DNA from: an uncultured Bacteroidales bacterium
GTDB lineage: Bacteria > Bacteroidota > Bacteroidia > Bacteroidales > Bacteroidaceae
Assembly (NCBI GenBank): GCA_902799685.1
Contig: CADCBO010000002.1
Span: forward strand, 62,001-126,000
Length of the DNA stretch: 64,000 nt
Direction: 5' to 3'
The position numbers and the translations under genes were made by a program. Positions 8,487 through 17,636 of this stretch are shown here, one piece after another (position 1 is the stretch's first letter; the number at the start of each line of letters is the position of its first letter). The notes below the pieces were generated by a model. The model was given only the letters and a program-made list of their open reading frames with translations. It was not told where the DNA came from and searched no databases.

Positions 8487-9177
8487 ATTCTTCTAACTTT
8501 ATCACATTGATTATCCGTCCGCATTTAAGTCCCTCGCGCCTGGCAGAATAAAAGCGGTCGTTATTCTTATAGGTGCAGATTCCTGCCACCAGAATGTTTG
8601 AAGGTTTTACTCCTGCCTGTTCCAAAAGCCAGCGGTTTGCTTCCCATAGATCAATATGAAGTCCGCCGTTCATCGGGTTCTGATCTGTTGGACGCTTAGG
8701 GCCACAATCCTGCAAAATCTGTTCCATTGGGAATCCTGCCTCACGGAAAGCATCGGCCACCTCCTGACCAACCTGAAAACTGTCCGGCCCGATACCCGGT
8801 CCGATAACTGCCTTAAGAACAGCGGGTTCCGAGCTATATCTGAAGTACATTTCAGCAATCACCTTTTGGCTAAGGTGCTGAACCGTGCCCCGCCAGCCGT
8901 CATGAACTGCAGCCACAGCTTTATGCACAGGATCATAAAGTAAAACAGGAATACAATCGGCCGTACGGACCGAAATAGCCACACCCGGCACATTGGTGAC
9001 AAGAGCATCCACCCCCTCCAGCTCAGCGCGCGTAGTCATCGGATCAGTAACTTCCCGAATCACACATCCATGCACCTGATGCGGCTGCACCACATAGTAA
9101 GGCAACTCGGCGTCCCGCTCCGTACTGAACGCCTCCACACCTGCCCCCATATCGTATCTCAGAAGCCTACCGCTCAT
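8485..9177 (-). CDS. pgeF: Peptidoglycan editing factor PgeF (YfiH, laccase-domain)
   Basis: The protein has 230 residues. It carries the family metal-site motifs QPHQVHG, TADCIPVLLYD and AVHDGWRG, followed by IGPGIGPDSFQVG. PgeF (YfiH) hydrolyses misincorporated amino acids in peptidoglycan precursors (L-Ser in place of L-Ala); the family was earlier called polyphenol oxidase-like. The ATG at 9177 is chosen because the longer ORF to 9258 translates a family A repeat. The -7-like box TATTTTTG lies only 4 bp upstream of this ATG, so the message may be leaderless or the start may be the in-frame ATG ten codons in. Confidence 0.88.
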   Translation of the reverse strand: MSGRLLRYDMGAGVEAFSTERDAELPYYVVQPHQVHGCVIREVTDPMTTRAELEGVDALVTNVPGVAISVRTADCIPVLLYDPVHKAVAAVHDGWRGTVQHLSQKVIAEMYFRYSSEPAVLKAVIGPGIGPDSFQVGQEVADAFREAGFPMEQILQDCGPKRPTDQNPMNGGLHIDLWEANRWLLEQAGVKPSNILVAGICTYKNNDRFYSARREGLKCGRIINVIKLEE

Positions 9178-9181
9178 ACTG

Positions 9182-9189
9182 CAAAAATA
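9182..9189 (-). promoter_or_regulatory. -7 promoter box of pgeF
   Basis: On the minus strand TATTTTTG fits TAnnTTTG. It ends 4 bp before the chosen ATG, unusually close. Confidence 0.45.
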
Positions 9190-9207
9190 ATCAAAAGCGA
9201 TGAGGGA

Positions 9208-9302
9208 GGGGCACAAAGGGGACGGTTCTTTTTGTGCCCCTGTGTTTTGCATCTTCAACAGCGATAATTAGGGGCACAAAAAGAACCGTCCCTTTTGTGC
9301 CC
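9208..9302. repeat. Family A palindromic repeat pair
   Basis: Near-copy of 7581-7675, with matching spacer TGTGTTTTGCATCTTC...GATAATTA. It lies between the divergently placed pgeF start and the 3' end of the RAYT gene. Confidence 0.85.
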
Positions 9303-9315
9303 TTTGTGCTGCACC

Positions 9316-10116
9316 TCACTCGCTGTCCTGAGCAAGTCGAATTGCTTTGACACTTAGACCCGTTAGTCGTGATATCTGTCTGATACTGGCTCCGAATTCT
9401 AAAATCTGTCGAATTAATTCCCTTCTTTCATTCAACTTAAATTTTTGAATGGCTTCTAAATAATCAGGTCCACAAAGTGAAATAATAAAATTAAGCACCA
9501 TATCATCATCAATACGGGTATTTGCATTGTTTATTTCAAGGATTTTCTGCGCTTTGGGTAAAGGATCGGCAACAAGAGCCTTCAGTTCATCAATCGGTAG
9601 TTTAGTAAGAACCGATTGAGTTGCACAAACGGGTATGGAACATCCTTTTGGATTTACGTATTCACGCCAGCTACTCCATGTGTAATCGTTAACGTCCGAT
9701 ACCAAATTAGCAGCCACAGGGTTCTGATGGATGTATCGGAGCAATGTTACAAAATACTCCCAGTCATTAACCGGTTCACTTTTGAACCTGTCCTGAAAAA
9801 AGTGACCTATCCTTTCATATTTCTTGTTGTAATAATGTGCATATGGAATTGCCAGGCTTTTAATTAATTCTGCCAAGCTTCCATCATAATCCTTAATCAG
9901 CAAGTGTACATGATTCGGCATGAGACAATAGGCGTATAAGCAACAATGGGGAGGAACTGGACGATCGGTTTCATCAAGAGGATGACACATATGATTCATC
10001 AGTTTGATAAACTTCCAATAATCGTCTTTACACTCAAAAATGTCCTGCTTGTTTATACCTCTGAGCATAACATGGTATAAACCTGACTGACTGGTAATTC
10101 TAGATTGCCTAGGCAT
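9316..10116 (-). CDS. REP-associated tyrosine transposase (RAYT, Y1-type HUH nuclease)
   Basis: The protein has 266 residues. It has the Y1-transposase fold: MPRQSRITSQSGLYHVMLRG at the start, the HUH metal motif MPNHVHLLI, and the nucleophile Tyr region RYIHQNPVAANL. The C-terminal 90 residues hold a helix-turn-helix-like stretch (ASIRQISRLTGLSVKAIR). RAYTs are single-copy relatives of IS200/IS605 TnpA that bind and cleave palindromic REP sequences. The gene lies between family A palindrome pairs at 9208-9302 and 10171-10293, which are its likely substrates. The ATG at 10116 matches the family start. Confidence 0.9.
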   Translation of the reverse strand: MPRQSRITSQSGLYHVMLRGINKQDIFECKDDYWKFIKLMNHMCHPLDETDRPVPPHCCLYAYCLMPNHVHLLIKDYDGSLAELIKSLAIPYAHYYNKKYERIGHFFQDRFKSEPVNDWEYFVTLLRYIHQNPVAANLVSDVNDYTWSSWREYVNPKGCSIPVCATQSVLTKLPIDELKALVADPLPKAQKILEINNANTRIDDDMVLNFIISLCGPDYLEAIQKFKLNERRELIRQILEFGASIRQISRLTGLSVKAIRLAQDSE

Positions 10117-10170
10117 AAGATTATATCTGTTTTTCAAATTCGATTCGCAAGTTACAAAAAATGCACACAA

Positions 10171-10293
10171 GAGCATAAAGGGGAAGGTTCTTTTTGTGCC
10201 CTAGACACATGCGGAACCACCTCTAATTTAAGCTTAACGTTTAAATTACCGATAAAAGGAGGGGCACAAAAAGAACCGTCCCCTTTGTGCCCC
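10171..10293. repeat. Family A inverted pair around the RAYT/recA gap
   Basis: A half element at 10171-10201 (AAAGGGGAAGGTTCTTTTTG) and an inverted half at 10260-10293 are about 58 bp apart. They are upstream of the RAYT gene and just past the recA stop. Confidence 0.75.
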
Positions 10294-10303
10294 TGTGCCC
10301 CTT

Positions 10304-11383
10304 TTAATCGTTCATCATTTCGGAGTCTTCCTCGGGCTCGGGAGCCTGCGGATTGCCAAGAATGGCAGCCATAATCTTCTGCTCCAGCTCATCGGCAAGC
10401 TCAGGATTGTCCTGCATCACCTGCTTGGCGGCATCGCGGCCCTGTGCCAGGCGTGTATCGCCGTAGCTGAACCAAGATCCGCTCTTCTTGATGATGCCGT
10501 ACTCCACGCCCAGGTCAACAATCTCGCCCGATTTGGAGATGCCCTCACCGAACATGATATCGAACTCTGCCTTGCGGAAAGGAGGCGCCACCTTGTTCTT
10601 TACCACCTTGACGCGAACCTGGTTGCCCACCACCTCATCACCGTCCTTAAGTGATGTCACGCGGCGAATATCAAGACGTACCGATGCGTAGAACTTGAGC
10701 GCGTTACCGCCTGTGGTAGTCTCGGGATTACCGAACATGACGCCAATCTTTTCACGTAACTGGTTGATAAAGATGCAGGTAGTATTGGTCTTGTTGATGG
10801 TCGATGTGAGCTTGCGCAGGGCCTGGCTCATGAGTCGAGCCTGCAGACCAACCTTGTTGTCACCCATATCGCCCTCTATCTCGGCCTTGGGTGTAAGTGC
10901 TGCCACGCTGTCAATCACGATGATGTCGATGGCACTGGAGCGGATAAGCTGCTCGGCAATCTCCAGGGCCTGTTCGCCGTTATCGGGCTGCGAAATCCAC
11001 AGGTTGTCAATGTCCACGCCAAGTTTTGAAGCGTAGAAACGGTCAAACGCATGCTCTGCATCGATGAACGCAGCAATGCCGCCGGCTTTCTGGGCCTCGG
11101 CAATGGCATGAATGGCAAGCGTTGTCTTACCGGATGATTCGGGACCGTAAATCTCAATTATCCTGCCACGCGGATAACCGCCCACGCCAAGAGCGGCGTT
11201 AAGGCCTATTGAACCGGTAGAGATGACATCAACATTCTCAATGCTCTCATCACCAAGTTTCATGATTGAGCCCTTACCAAAGCTCTTCTCAATCTTGTCA
11301 GTTGCTGCCTGCAAAGCCTTGAGTTTCTCACTCAAGCCCGCATTCTGAAGGCCTGACGCACCTTCAATCTCTTTTTTTGCCAT
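10304..11383 (-). CDS. recA: Recombinase RecA
   Basis: The protein has 359 residues. Walker [10 protein letters not shown], the FIDAEHAFD segment, Walker B region [11 protein letters not shown], the L2 loop [22 protein letters not shown] and the C-terminal acidic tail (PEPEEDSE) are all present. RecA forms filaments on single-stranded DNA for recombination and SOS induction. The N-terminus is a little longer than in E. coli, as is usual in Bacteroidota. It is monocistronic, convergent-side flanked by the RAYT, with a divergent tex gene upstream. Confidence 0.97.
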   Translation of the reverse strand: MAKKEIEGASGLQNAGLSEKLKALQAATDKIEKSFGKGSIMKLGDESIENVDVISTGSIGLNAALGVGGYPRGRIIEIYGPESSGKTTLAIHAIAEAQKAGGIAAFIDAEHAFDRFYASKLGVDIDNLWISQPDNGEQALEIAEQLIRSSAIDIIVIDSVAALTPKAEIEGDMGDNKVGLQARLMSQALRKLTSTINKTNTTCIFINQLREKIGVMFGNPETTTGGNALKFYASVRLDIRRVTSLKDGDEVVGNQVRVKVVKNKVAPPFRKAEFDIMFGEGISKSGEIVDLGVEYGIIKKSGSWFSYGDTRLAQGRDAAKQVMQDNPELADELEQKIMAAILGNPQAPEPEEDSEMMND

Positions 11384-11477
11384 AATTATGACTGTAATTA
11401 AGTTATCAAATCACCCGAAGAGTGTTCTCCAAGGTATCAACCTCTTCAGAGCAGAGCCCCATCCGGGACTCCAAAGG

Positions 11478-11485
11478 CAAAGATA
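11478..11485 (-). promoter_or_regulatory. -7 promoter box of recA
   Basis: On the minus strand TATCTTTG matches TAnnTTTG, about 95 bp upstream of the recA ATG. No LexA-type operator was recognised by eye. Confidence 0.5.
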
Positions 11486-11489
11486 GAAA

Positions 11490-11520
11490 AAACACAAAGG
11501 GGACGGTTCTTTTTGTGTCC
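11490..11520. repeat. Single family A half element
   Basis: AACACAAAGGGGACGGTTCT followed by TTTTGTGTCC, one hairpin unit without its inverted partner, in the recA-tex divergent gap. Confidence 0.7.
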
Positions 11521-11559
11521 TTTTTTATTAACAGGCACAGACAGCTTTTCTTAATTTGT

Positions 11560-11567
11560 TATTTTTG
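11560..11567 (+). promoter_or_regulatory. -7 promoter box of tex
   Basis: TATTTTTG followed by CGG, 23 bp upstream of the tex ATG; fits TAnnTTTG. Confidence 0.5.
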
Positions 11568-11590
11568 CGGAACAAGAAATCAGATTCATC

Positions 11591-13723
11591 ATGAATGCGG
11601 AATACATATCCATAATAGTAAAGGAGACCGGATTGCGCGAGCATCAGGTGGAAAACACCCTGAAACTGCTTGAAAACGGCGCCACGATACCTTTTATAAG
11701 CCGATACCGTAAGGAATCAACCGGCGGCATGGACGAGGTACAGGTCACCCAGGTGAGCGATGCGCTGGAACGTCTGGAAACACTTGCCAAACGTAAGGAG
11801 ACCATACTGAGCACCATAGAGAGCCAGGACAAACTTACTCCCGATTTGCGTGAACGCATTGAACATTGCTGGGATTCGGTGGAACTTGAGGACATCTATG
11901 CCCCCTACAAGCCGCACCGCAAAACACGTGCCGATGCCGCCCGCGAGAAAGGTCTGGAGCCCCTGGCGGAGTTCGTGATGAAACAGAATCCCTACGTTCC
12001 GCTGGAGCGCGAGGCTGGCAAATACGTAGATAAAGACAAAGGTGTAGAGAGCGTTGACGATGCCCTGCAGGGTGCAATGGACCTCATAGCCGAGCAGGTA
12101 TCGCTTGATGAGAGCGCACGCAACCTGGTGCGAAGCGGATACCGCCGTACCGCACGCATTTACAGCAAGCTGGTACGCGGCAAGGAGGCCGAGGCCCAGA
12201 AGTACCGCGACTGGTTTGATTTCAGTGAACCGCTGAACCGATGCGCATCGCACCGGCTGCTTGCCATGCGACGCGGCGAGGCGGAGGGAATGCTGCGCGT
12301 ATCGATAGAAATTGATGATGAGAAGACTGCCGATGCACTGTCACACCGTTATGTCCGAGGCAAGTCAGAGGCATCGGAACTGGTTGATGAGGCGGTTCAG
12401 GATTCGTACTACAGACTGCTCCAGCCTTCGATTGAAAATGAGTTTGCAGCATATGCGAAGAACCAAGCTGACGCGGAGGCTATAAGGATATTCGCAAAGA
12501 ACCTGGAGCAGCTGTTAATGGCTTCTCCATTAGGTCAGAAGGCCGTTTTGGGCATAGATCCGGGCTTCCGTACAGGCTGTAAGGTGGTATGTCTGGATGC
12601 ACAGGGAACACTGCTGCATAATGAGGCTATTTTTCCTCATCCGCCACACAATGAAGCACGTCAGGCGGCGGCAAAAATTCAGACTTTGGTAGAGCAATAC
12701 AAGATAGAAGCGATAGCCATCGGCAACGGAACAGCGGGGCGTGAAACCAAGGAGTTTGTTGAAAAACTACGGCTGCCTAAGGGCGTTCAGATTTTCAGTG
12801 TCAATGAGGACGGCGCGTCAATTTACTCCGCTTCAAAGACAGCGCGTGACGAGTTTCCGGATTATGACGTGACGGTTCGCGGAGCGGTTTCAATAGGCCG
12901 CCGCCTGATGGATCCGCTTGCCGAGCTGGTCAAGATCGACCCCTCATCGATAGGCGTGGGTCAGTATCAGAAGGATGTGAACCAGACCGAGCTGAAACAC
13001 TCGCTTGACCAGACCGTGATAAGCTGCGTGAACCGCGTGGGAGTGAACCTGAATACTGCCAGCACCCACCTGCTCACCTACATAAGCGGACTGGGCCCGC
13101 AACTGGCGCAGAACATAGTCGATTACCGTACGGAGAACGGCCCGTTCAGTTCACGCAAGGAGCTGATGAAGGTGCCGCGCCTGGGAGCAAAGGCATTTGA
13201 GCAGGCGGCAGGATTCCTGCGGGTGCCGGGCAGCGACCAGCCACTGGACAACTCGGCAGTACACCCTGAGAGCTATACAATTGTTGAGAAGATGGCCCGT
13301 GACCTGGGCTGCACAGTGCAGGAACTGATGAAGCAGCCTGAACTCCGTGCCCAAATAGACATAAACCGATACGTTACCGACAAGGTTGGCATACCCACCC
13401 TGACCGATATTATGCAGGAGCTTGAAAAGCCCGGACGTGACCCGCGCGGCCCGTTGCGCAAGTTTGAGTTCTCAAACGAGGTCCACACCATTGAGGATGT
13501 CAAGCCCGGAATGGAACTGCCCGGAATAGTGAACAACATCACCAACTTTGGCGCATTCGTTGACATCGGAGTCCACGTTAAAGGCCTGATTCACATCTCC
13601 CAACTGTCTCCCGGCAAATACATCAAAGACCCCACCCAAGTAGTATCCCTAGGCCAACAAATCATGGTCAAGGTCCTTGATGTAGACCTTGCCCGCCAGC
13701 GCATCAGCCTCACAATGCAGTAG
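11591..13723 (+). CDS. tex: Tex-family RNA-binding transcription accessory protein
   Basis: The protein has 710 residues and the full Tex architecture: an N-terminal helical domain, a YqgF/RNase H-like domain (GIDPGFRTGCKVVCLD, about residue 315), helix-hairpin-helix segments (ASTHLLTYISGLGPQLAQNI and VPRLGAKAFEQAAGF) and a C-terminal S1 domain (IVNNITNFGAFVDIGVHVKG). IGVGQYQKDVNQ is a hallmark of the family. Tex binds nucleic acid and associates with transcription. Its TAG stop overlaps the first base of a family A repeat. Confidence 0.95.
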   Translation: MNAEYISIIVKETGLREHQVENTLKLLENGATIPFISRYRKESTGGMDEVQVTQVSDALERLETLAKRKETILSTIESQDKLTPDLRERIEHCWDSVELEDIYAPYKPHRKTRADAAREKGLEPLAEFVMKQNPYVPLEREAGKYVDKDKGVESVDDALQGAMDLIAEQVSLDESARNLVRSGYRRTARIYSKLVRGKEAEAQKYRDWFDFSEPLNRCASHRLLAMRRGEAEGMLRVSIEIDDEKTADALSHRYVRGKSEASELVDEAVQDSYYRLLQPSIENEFAAYAKNQADAEAIRIFAKNLEQLLMASPLGQKAVLGIDPGFRTGCKVVCLDAQGTLLHNEAIFPHPPHNEARQAAAKIQTLVEQYKIEAIAIGNGTAGRETKEFVEKLRLPKGVQIFSVNEDGASIYSASKTARDEFPDYDVTVRGAVSIGRRLMDPLAELVKIDPSSIGVGQYQKDVNQTELKHSLDQTVISCVNRVGVNLNTASTHLLTYISGLGPQLAQNIVDYRTENGPFSSRKELMKVPRLGAKAFEQAAGFLRVPGSDQPLDNSAVHPESYTIVEKMARDLGCTVQELMKQPELRAQIDINRYVTDKVGIPTLTDIMQELEKPGRDPRGPLRKFEFSNEVHTIEDVKPGMELPGIVNNITNFGAFVDIGVHVKGLIHISQLSPGKYIKDPTQVVSLGQQIMVKVLDVDLARQRISLTMQ

Positions 13724-13822
13724 GGGCACAAAGGGGACGGTTCTTTTTGTGCCCCTCTTTCTAAGAGAACTTTTGGTGTATATTTACAGGGGCACAAAAA
13801 GAACCGTCCCCTTTGTGCCCCT
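13723..13822. repeat. Family A palindromic pair between tex and dnaK
   Basis: Inverted halves at 13723-13755 and 13789-13822. The spacer CTAAGAGAACTTTTGGTGTA matches the left arm of the 3830-3863 segment, so this is a shortened form of the long element at 3761-4107. It abuts the tex stop codon. Confidence 0.8.
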
Positions 13823-13833
13823 GGGTGCGCCTT

Positions 13834-13862
13834 TGTGACAAAACGTCACACTTGTCAGTGAC
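13834..13862. promoter_or_regulatory. Inverted repeats upstream of dnaK (possible operator)
   Basis: TGTGAC-AAAAC-GTCACA at 13834-13850 is followed by GTCA-G-TGAC at 13854-13862. Two dyads sharing TGAC arms upstream of a chaperone gene suggest a heat-shock operator, but no known binding protein can be assigned from sequence. Confidence 0.35.
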
Positions 13863-13945
13863 AGAGGGCCGAAACCGCTCTGGCATTGGATTTGTACATA
13901 GTTGGGTGTCAAAATTTGAGTATAAACAAATAAAAACATACAACT

Positions 13946-15880
13946 ATGGGAAAGATTATTGGAATTGACCTTGGAACCACAAACTCGTGCGTTTCAGTAT
14001 TTGAGGGTAACGAGCCTGTCGTAATCGCTAACAGCGAAGGCAAGCGTACAACCCCTTCAATCGTTGCTTTCGTTGACGGCGGCGAGCGTAAGATAGGTGA
14101 TCCGGCTAAGCGTCAGGCTATCACGAATCCGCAGCGTACCGTGTTCTCAATCAAGCGTTTCATGGGTGAGAACTGGGATCAGGTGCAGAAGGAGGTTGCC
14201 CGCGTACCTTATAAAGTAGTAAGGGGCGACAACAACATGCCGCGTGTGGATATTGACGGACGTCTTTATACAGCTCAGGAGATATCGGCCATGATTCTTC
14301 AGAAAATGAAGAAGACTGCCGAGGATTATCTGGGTCAGGAGGTGACAGAGGCTGTCATCACAGTGCCTGCATACTTCAGCGATTCACAGCGTCAGGCCAC
14401 CAAGGAGGCCGGTCAGATTGCCGGTCTGGATGTAAAGCGTATCGTGAACGAGCCTACCGCTGCCGCTTTGGCATACGGTGTTGACAAGGCTAACAAGGAT
14501 ATGAAAATTGCCGTATTCGACCTGGGTGGCGGTACTTTCGATATCTCCATCCTGGAGTTTGGCGGCGGCGTATTCGAGGTGCTTGCCACCAACGGTGATA
14601 CCCACCTGGGCGGTGATGACTTTGACCAGGTAATCATCAACTGGCTGGTTGAGGAGTTCAAGAAGGATGAGGGTGCAGACCTGACTGCCGATCCTATGGC
14701 ACTGCAGCGTCTTAAGGAAGCTGCCGAGAAGGCTAAGATTGAGCTGTCATCATCAACCAGCACTGAGATCAACCTGCCGTACATCATGCCGGTAGCAGGT
14801 ATTCCGCGTCACCTCGTAAAAACTCTTACACGTGCCAAGTTCGAGCAGCTTGCCAACGGCCTTATCCAGGCTTGTCTGGAGCCCTGCCGCAAGGCTATGA
14901 GTGATGCCGGTCTGAGCAACTCCGATATCGACGAGGTAATCCTGGTAGGTGGTTCAAGCCGTATCCCCGCTGTGCAGAAGCTGGTTGAGGATTTCTTCGG
15001 AAAAGTGCCTTCTAAGGGCGTTAATCCCGATGAGGTTGTTGCAGTAGGTGCTTCAATCCAGGGTGCTATCCTGAACAAGGAGGGCGGTGTAGGTGACATC
15101 GTACTTTTGGATGTGACACCTCTTACAATGGGTATCGAGACCATGGGCGGCGTAATGACCAAGCTGATCGATGCCAACACAACCATCCCGTGTAAGAAGA
15201 GTGAAATTTTCTCAACAGCTGCCGATAATCAGACAGCCGTAACGATACATGTGCTGCAGGGCGAACGCCCCATGGCTTCACAGAACAAATCCATCGGCCA
15301 GTTCAACCTGGAGGGCATCGCACCCGCACGTCGTGGCGTACCTCAGATTGAGGTTACATTCGATATCGATGCAAACGGTATCCTTAAGGTATCGGCCAAG
15401 GATAAGGCTACGGGCAAGGAGCAGGCAATCCGTATTGAGGCAAGCTCCGGTCTGAGCAAGGAGGAGATTGAGCGCATGAAGGCTGAGGCCGAGGCAAACG
15501 CCGATGCCGATAAGAAGGAGCGCGAGAAGGTTGACAAACTCAACCAGGCCGACTCAATGATTTTCCAGACTGAGCAGCAGCTGCAGGATCTGGGCGACAA
15601 GATCCCGGCCGACAAGAAGGCTCCTATCGAGAGTGCACTCAACGCCCTGAAGGATGCTCACAAGGCTCAGGATCTGGCCGCTATCGACAAGGCAATGGCC
15701 GAGCTCAACACCGCCTTCCAGGCAGCCAGCGCCCAGATGTACCAGCAGAGCGGCGCACAGCCCGGTGCAGGCGCAGGCTTTAACGGCGGTGCACAGAGCG
15801 GACCGCAGGATGCCGGCCAGAGCAGCTCAAACAACGCCGGTGACAATGTTCAGGATGCTGATTTTGAGGAAGTCAAGTAA
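13946..15880 (+). CDS. dnaK: Chaperone protein DnaK (Hsp70)
   Basis: The protein has 644 residues. The ATPase domain carries [31 protein letters not shown] and [14 protein letters not shown]; the linker [14 protein letters not shown] leads into the substrate-binding domain with [11 protein letters not shown]. The C-terminus is rich in Gly, Gln and Ala and ends DADFEEVK, close to the usual EEVK-like end. It folds proteins with DnaJ and GrpE; neither partner is adjacent. The gene is monocistronic and ends in an intrinsic terminator. Confidence 0.97.
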   Translation: MGKIIGIDLGTTNSCVSVFEGNEPVVIANSEGKRTTPSIVAFVDGGERKIGDPAKRQAITNPQRTVFSIKRFMGENWDQVQKEVARVPYKVVRGDNNMPRVDIDGRLYTAQEISAMILQKMKKTAEDYLGQEVTEAVITVPAYFSDSQRQATKEAGQIAGLDVKRIVNEPTAAALAYGVDKANKDMKIAVFDLGGGTFDISILEFGGGVFEVLATNGDTHLGGDDFDQVIINWLVEEFKKDEGADLTADPMALQRLKEAAEKAKIELSSSTSTEINLPYIMPVAGIPRHLVKTLTRAKFEQLANGLIQACLEPCRKAMSDAGLSNSDIDEVILVGGSSRIPAVQKLVEDFFGKVPSKGVNPDEVVAVGASIQGAILNKEGGVGDIVLLDVTPLTMGIETMGGVMTKLIDANTTIPCKKSEIFSTAADNQTAVTIHVLQGERPMASQNKSIGQFNLEGIAPARRGVPQIEVTFDIDANGILKVSAKDKATGKEQAIRIEASSGLSKEEIERMKAEAEANADADKKEREKVDKLNQADSMIFQTEQQLQDLGDKIPADKKAPIESALNALKDAHKAQDLAAIDKAMAELNTAFQAASAQMYQQSGAQPGAGAGFNGGAQSGPQDAGQSSSNNAGDNVQDADFEEVK

Positions 15881-15897
15881 CCTGACATAGATTGATA

Positions 15898-15946
15898 AAA
15901 ACCGCGCATTAGGGATAGTCCCCAGTGCGCGGTTTTATTTTTTTTC
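15898..15946 (+). terminator. Intrinsic terminator of dnaK
   Basis: AAAACCGCGCATTAGGGATA pairs with CCCCAGTGCGCGGTTTT and is followed by a long T run (TTTATTTTTTTT). Confidence 0.85.
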
Positions 15947-15948
15947 GC

Positions 15949-15956
15949 TACCTTTG
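15949..15956 (+). promoter_or_regulatory. -7 promoter box of the DUF418 gene
   Basis: TACCTTTG matches TAnnTTTG exactly, directly after the dnaK terminator and 15 bp before the ATG at 15972. This argues against the TTG at 15954 as start. Confidence 0.65.
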
Positions 15957-15971
15957 GAAAAACAACCGGAT

Positions 15972-17087
15972 ATGTACAAGACTCAAGGACTCAAGAACAG
16001 CCGCATAGAGGTGGCCGATGCCCTGCGAGGGCTGGCTGTAGCGGGAATAATACTGTTTCACTCGGTAGAGCATTTCAATACGTTTGCACGCGGGATCAAA
16101 TACACTCTGCCGTGTGACGGAACGGTTTTCAACGTGTTGCAGGCATTGCTTTCGGGCAAGATGTACGGAATTTTTGCCATACTGTTCGGCCTGAGTTTCT
16201 TTATCATGCGCGATAATCAGGAGCAGAAGGGTAGGGATTTCTCGCTCCGGTTTGCCTGGCGAATGGTGCTGCTGTTCCTCTTTGGCGTGCTCAACGTCTG
16301 CTTCTATGACGGCGATATCCTGATTACATACGCCATCCTGGGACTGCTGCTTATCCCCGCCGGATACCTGAGCAACGGTTGGCTGTGGGCCATAACCATA
16401 TTCCTGCTTGCCCAGCCGCTGGAGATTTACTCTCATCTTACCGGTTGGCACCCTGATTCCCGATGGGTGGGCATGGGCTACATGAAACTCATGCAGGGAC
16501 ACGATACCTTCTGGCATTCGGCCGCAACCAACCTCCGATACGGCATCACCACAACGCTGGGCTGGTTCTGGACCCACGGACGCATCACCCAGACACTGGG
16601 CCTGTTCTATCTGGGGCTTCTGTTTGGCCGCTTAAGACTGTTCTATAACGAGGGCGGCAACCTCAAGATCTGGCGCGTGCTGCTGGTGGTATCGGCCGTA
16701 CTGGTCATCTGCGGCGCGTTTGTTCCTTTTGGCAAGTACGACGATCTGATTCACCCCATATGGAATCTGGCCATCCTGATACTCATCCTGTCTGTGGCCG
16801 TGCTACTCTGGTACAGGTTTGACGGGTTCAAGAGAGTGTTCGGAAAACTCGGGTTCTTTGGCCGCATGAGCCTTACCAACTACCTGCTGCAGTCAGTTTT
16901 GGGTAGTTTCATCTTCTACGAGTGGGGCCTTAGCATGTACAACACCTTAGGCACCACTTGGTCCGCGCTGGTGGGCATAGGAATGATAGTATTCCAGTAC
17001 TGGCTGCTTAAGATGTGGTCCCGCAAGCACGAACGCGGTCCCCTGGAAGGCCTGTGGCGTCGCCTCACCTGGATCGGCTCCAAGTAA
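15972..17087 (+). CDS. DUF418-family integral membrane protein
   Basis: The protein has 371 residues with about eight to ten hydrophobic spans. It starts with an NSRIEVADALRGLAVAGI motif and has the C-terminal block GRMSLTNYLLQSVLGSFIFY that defines DUF418 (YeiB-like; acyltransferase-3 relatives). The function in Bacteroidota is not established. The ATG at 15972 is preferred because a promoter box overlaps the upstream TTG. It lies 25 bp before msrA, so co-transcription is likely. Confidence 0.85.
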   Translation: MYKTQGLKNSRIEVADALRGLAVAGIILFHSVEHFNTFARGIKYTLPCDGTVFNVLQALLSGKMYGIFAILFGLSFFIMRDNQEQKGRDFSLRFAWRMVLLFLFGVLNVCFYDGDILITYAILGLLLIPAGYLSNGWLWAITIFLLAQPLEIYSHLTGWHPDSRWVGMGYMKLMQGHDTFWHSAATNLRYGITTTLGWFWTHGRITQTLGLFYLGLLFGRLRLFYNEGGNLKIWRVLLVVSAVLVICGAFVPFGKYDDLIHPIWNLAILILILSVAVLLWYRFDGFKRVFGKLGFFGRMSLTNYLLQSVLGSFIFYEWGLSMYNTLGTTWSALVGIGMIVFQYWLLKMWSRKHERGPLEGLWRRLTWIGSK

Positions 17088-17112
17088 CACTTTGGCAAAC
17101 ATTTTGACACAC

Positions 17113-17631
17113 ATGTGTAAGGAAATTTATTTTGCAGCCGGCTGCTTTTGGGGGGCGGAGAAATACCTCAAACTCATCCGCGGCGTGATAAGCACCGAGG
17201 TGGGGTTTGCCAACGGGAACACCCCGAATCCCACCTACAAGGAGGTCTATACCGATACCACCGGCTATGCCGAGTGCGTTCACGTGACCTATGACCCGCA
17301 GGTTATTACCGTTGATAAGCTGACCCGGATCTATTTCAAGGCCATCGACCCCACCAGTCTCAACAAGCAGGGTGAGGATGAGGGAACGCGCTATCGCACA
17401 GGCGTTTACTATGCTCCCGATACTGATGCGGAAACTGTTGAACTCCTGCAGCAAGTCTTCAAAGAGCAGCAGCAGGCACTCGATCCCGGTCAGAAACTGG
17501 CAGTGGAGTTGTTGCCCCTAAAAAATTTTTACCGGGCCGAGGAGTACCACCAGGATTACCTTGACAAGAATCCCACCGGCTACTGCCACCTTACTCCTGC
17601 TCTCTTCCGCTTGGCAGCCGAATCAAACTGA
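17113..17631 (+). CDS. msrA: Peptide methionine-S-sulfoxide reductase MsrA
   Basis: The protein has 172 residues. The catalytic motif GCFWG follows at about residue 11 (FAAGCFWGAEKYLK). TEVGFANGNTPNPTYKEV and the YRTGVYY segment are typical. MsrA reduces the S epimer of methionine sulfoxide using thioredoxin. No MsrB domain is fused. The ATG at 17113 is used; an upstream TTG at 17092 is possible. The next gene starts 5 bp after the stop, so damage-repair genes share a transcript. Confidence 0.95.
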   Translation: MCKEIYFAAGCFWGAEKYLKLIRGVISTEVGFANGNTPNPTYKEVYTDTTGYAECVHVTYDPQVITVDKLTRIYFKAIDPTSLNKQGEDEGTRYRTGVYYAPDTDAETVELLQQVFKEQQQALDPGQKLAVELLPLKNFYRAEEYHQDYLDKNPTGYCHLTPALFRLAAESN

Positions 17632-17636
17632 CAAAA

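Noticed and set aside
9178-9258. Longer N-terminus for PgeF
   Set aside because: The extra residues are the translation of a family A repeat and a promoter box.
3761-13822. Family A copies considered as a CRISPR array
   Set aside because: Copies lie kilobases apart in both orientations, without regular spacers or cas genes.
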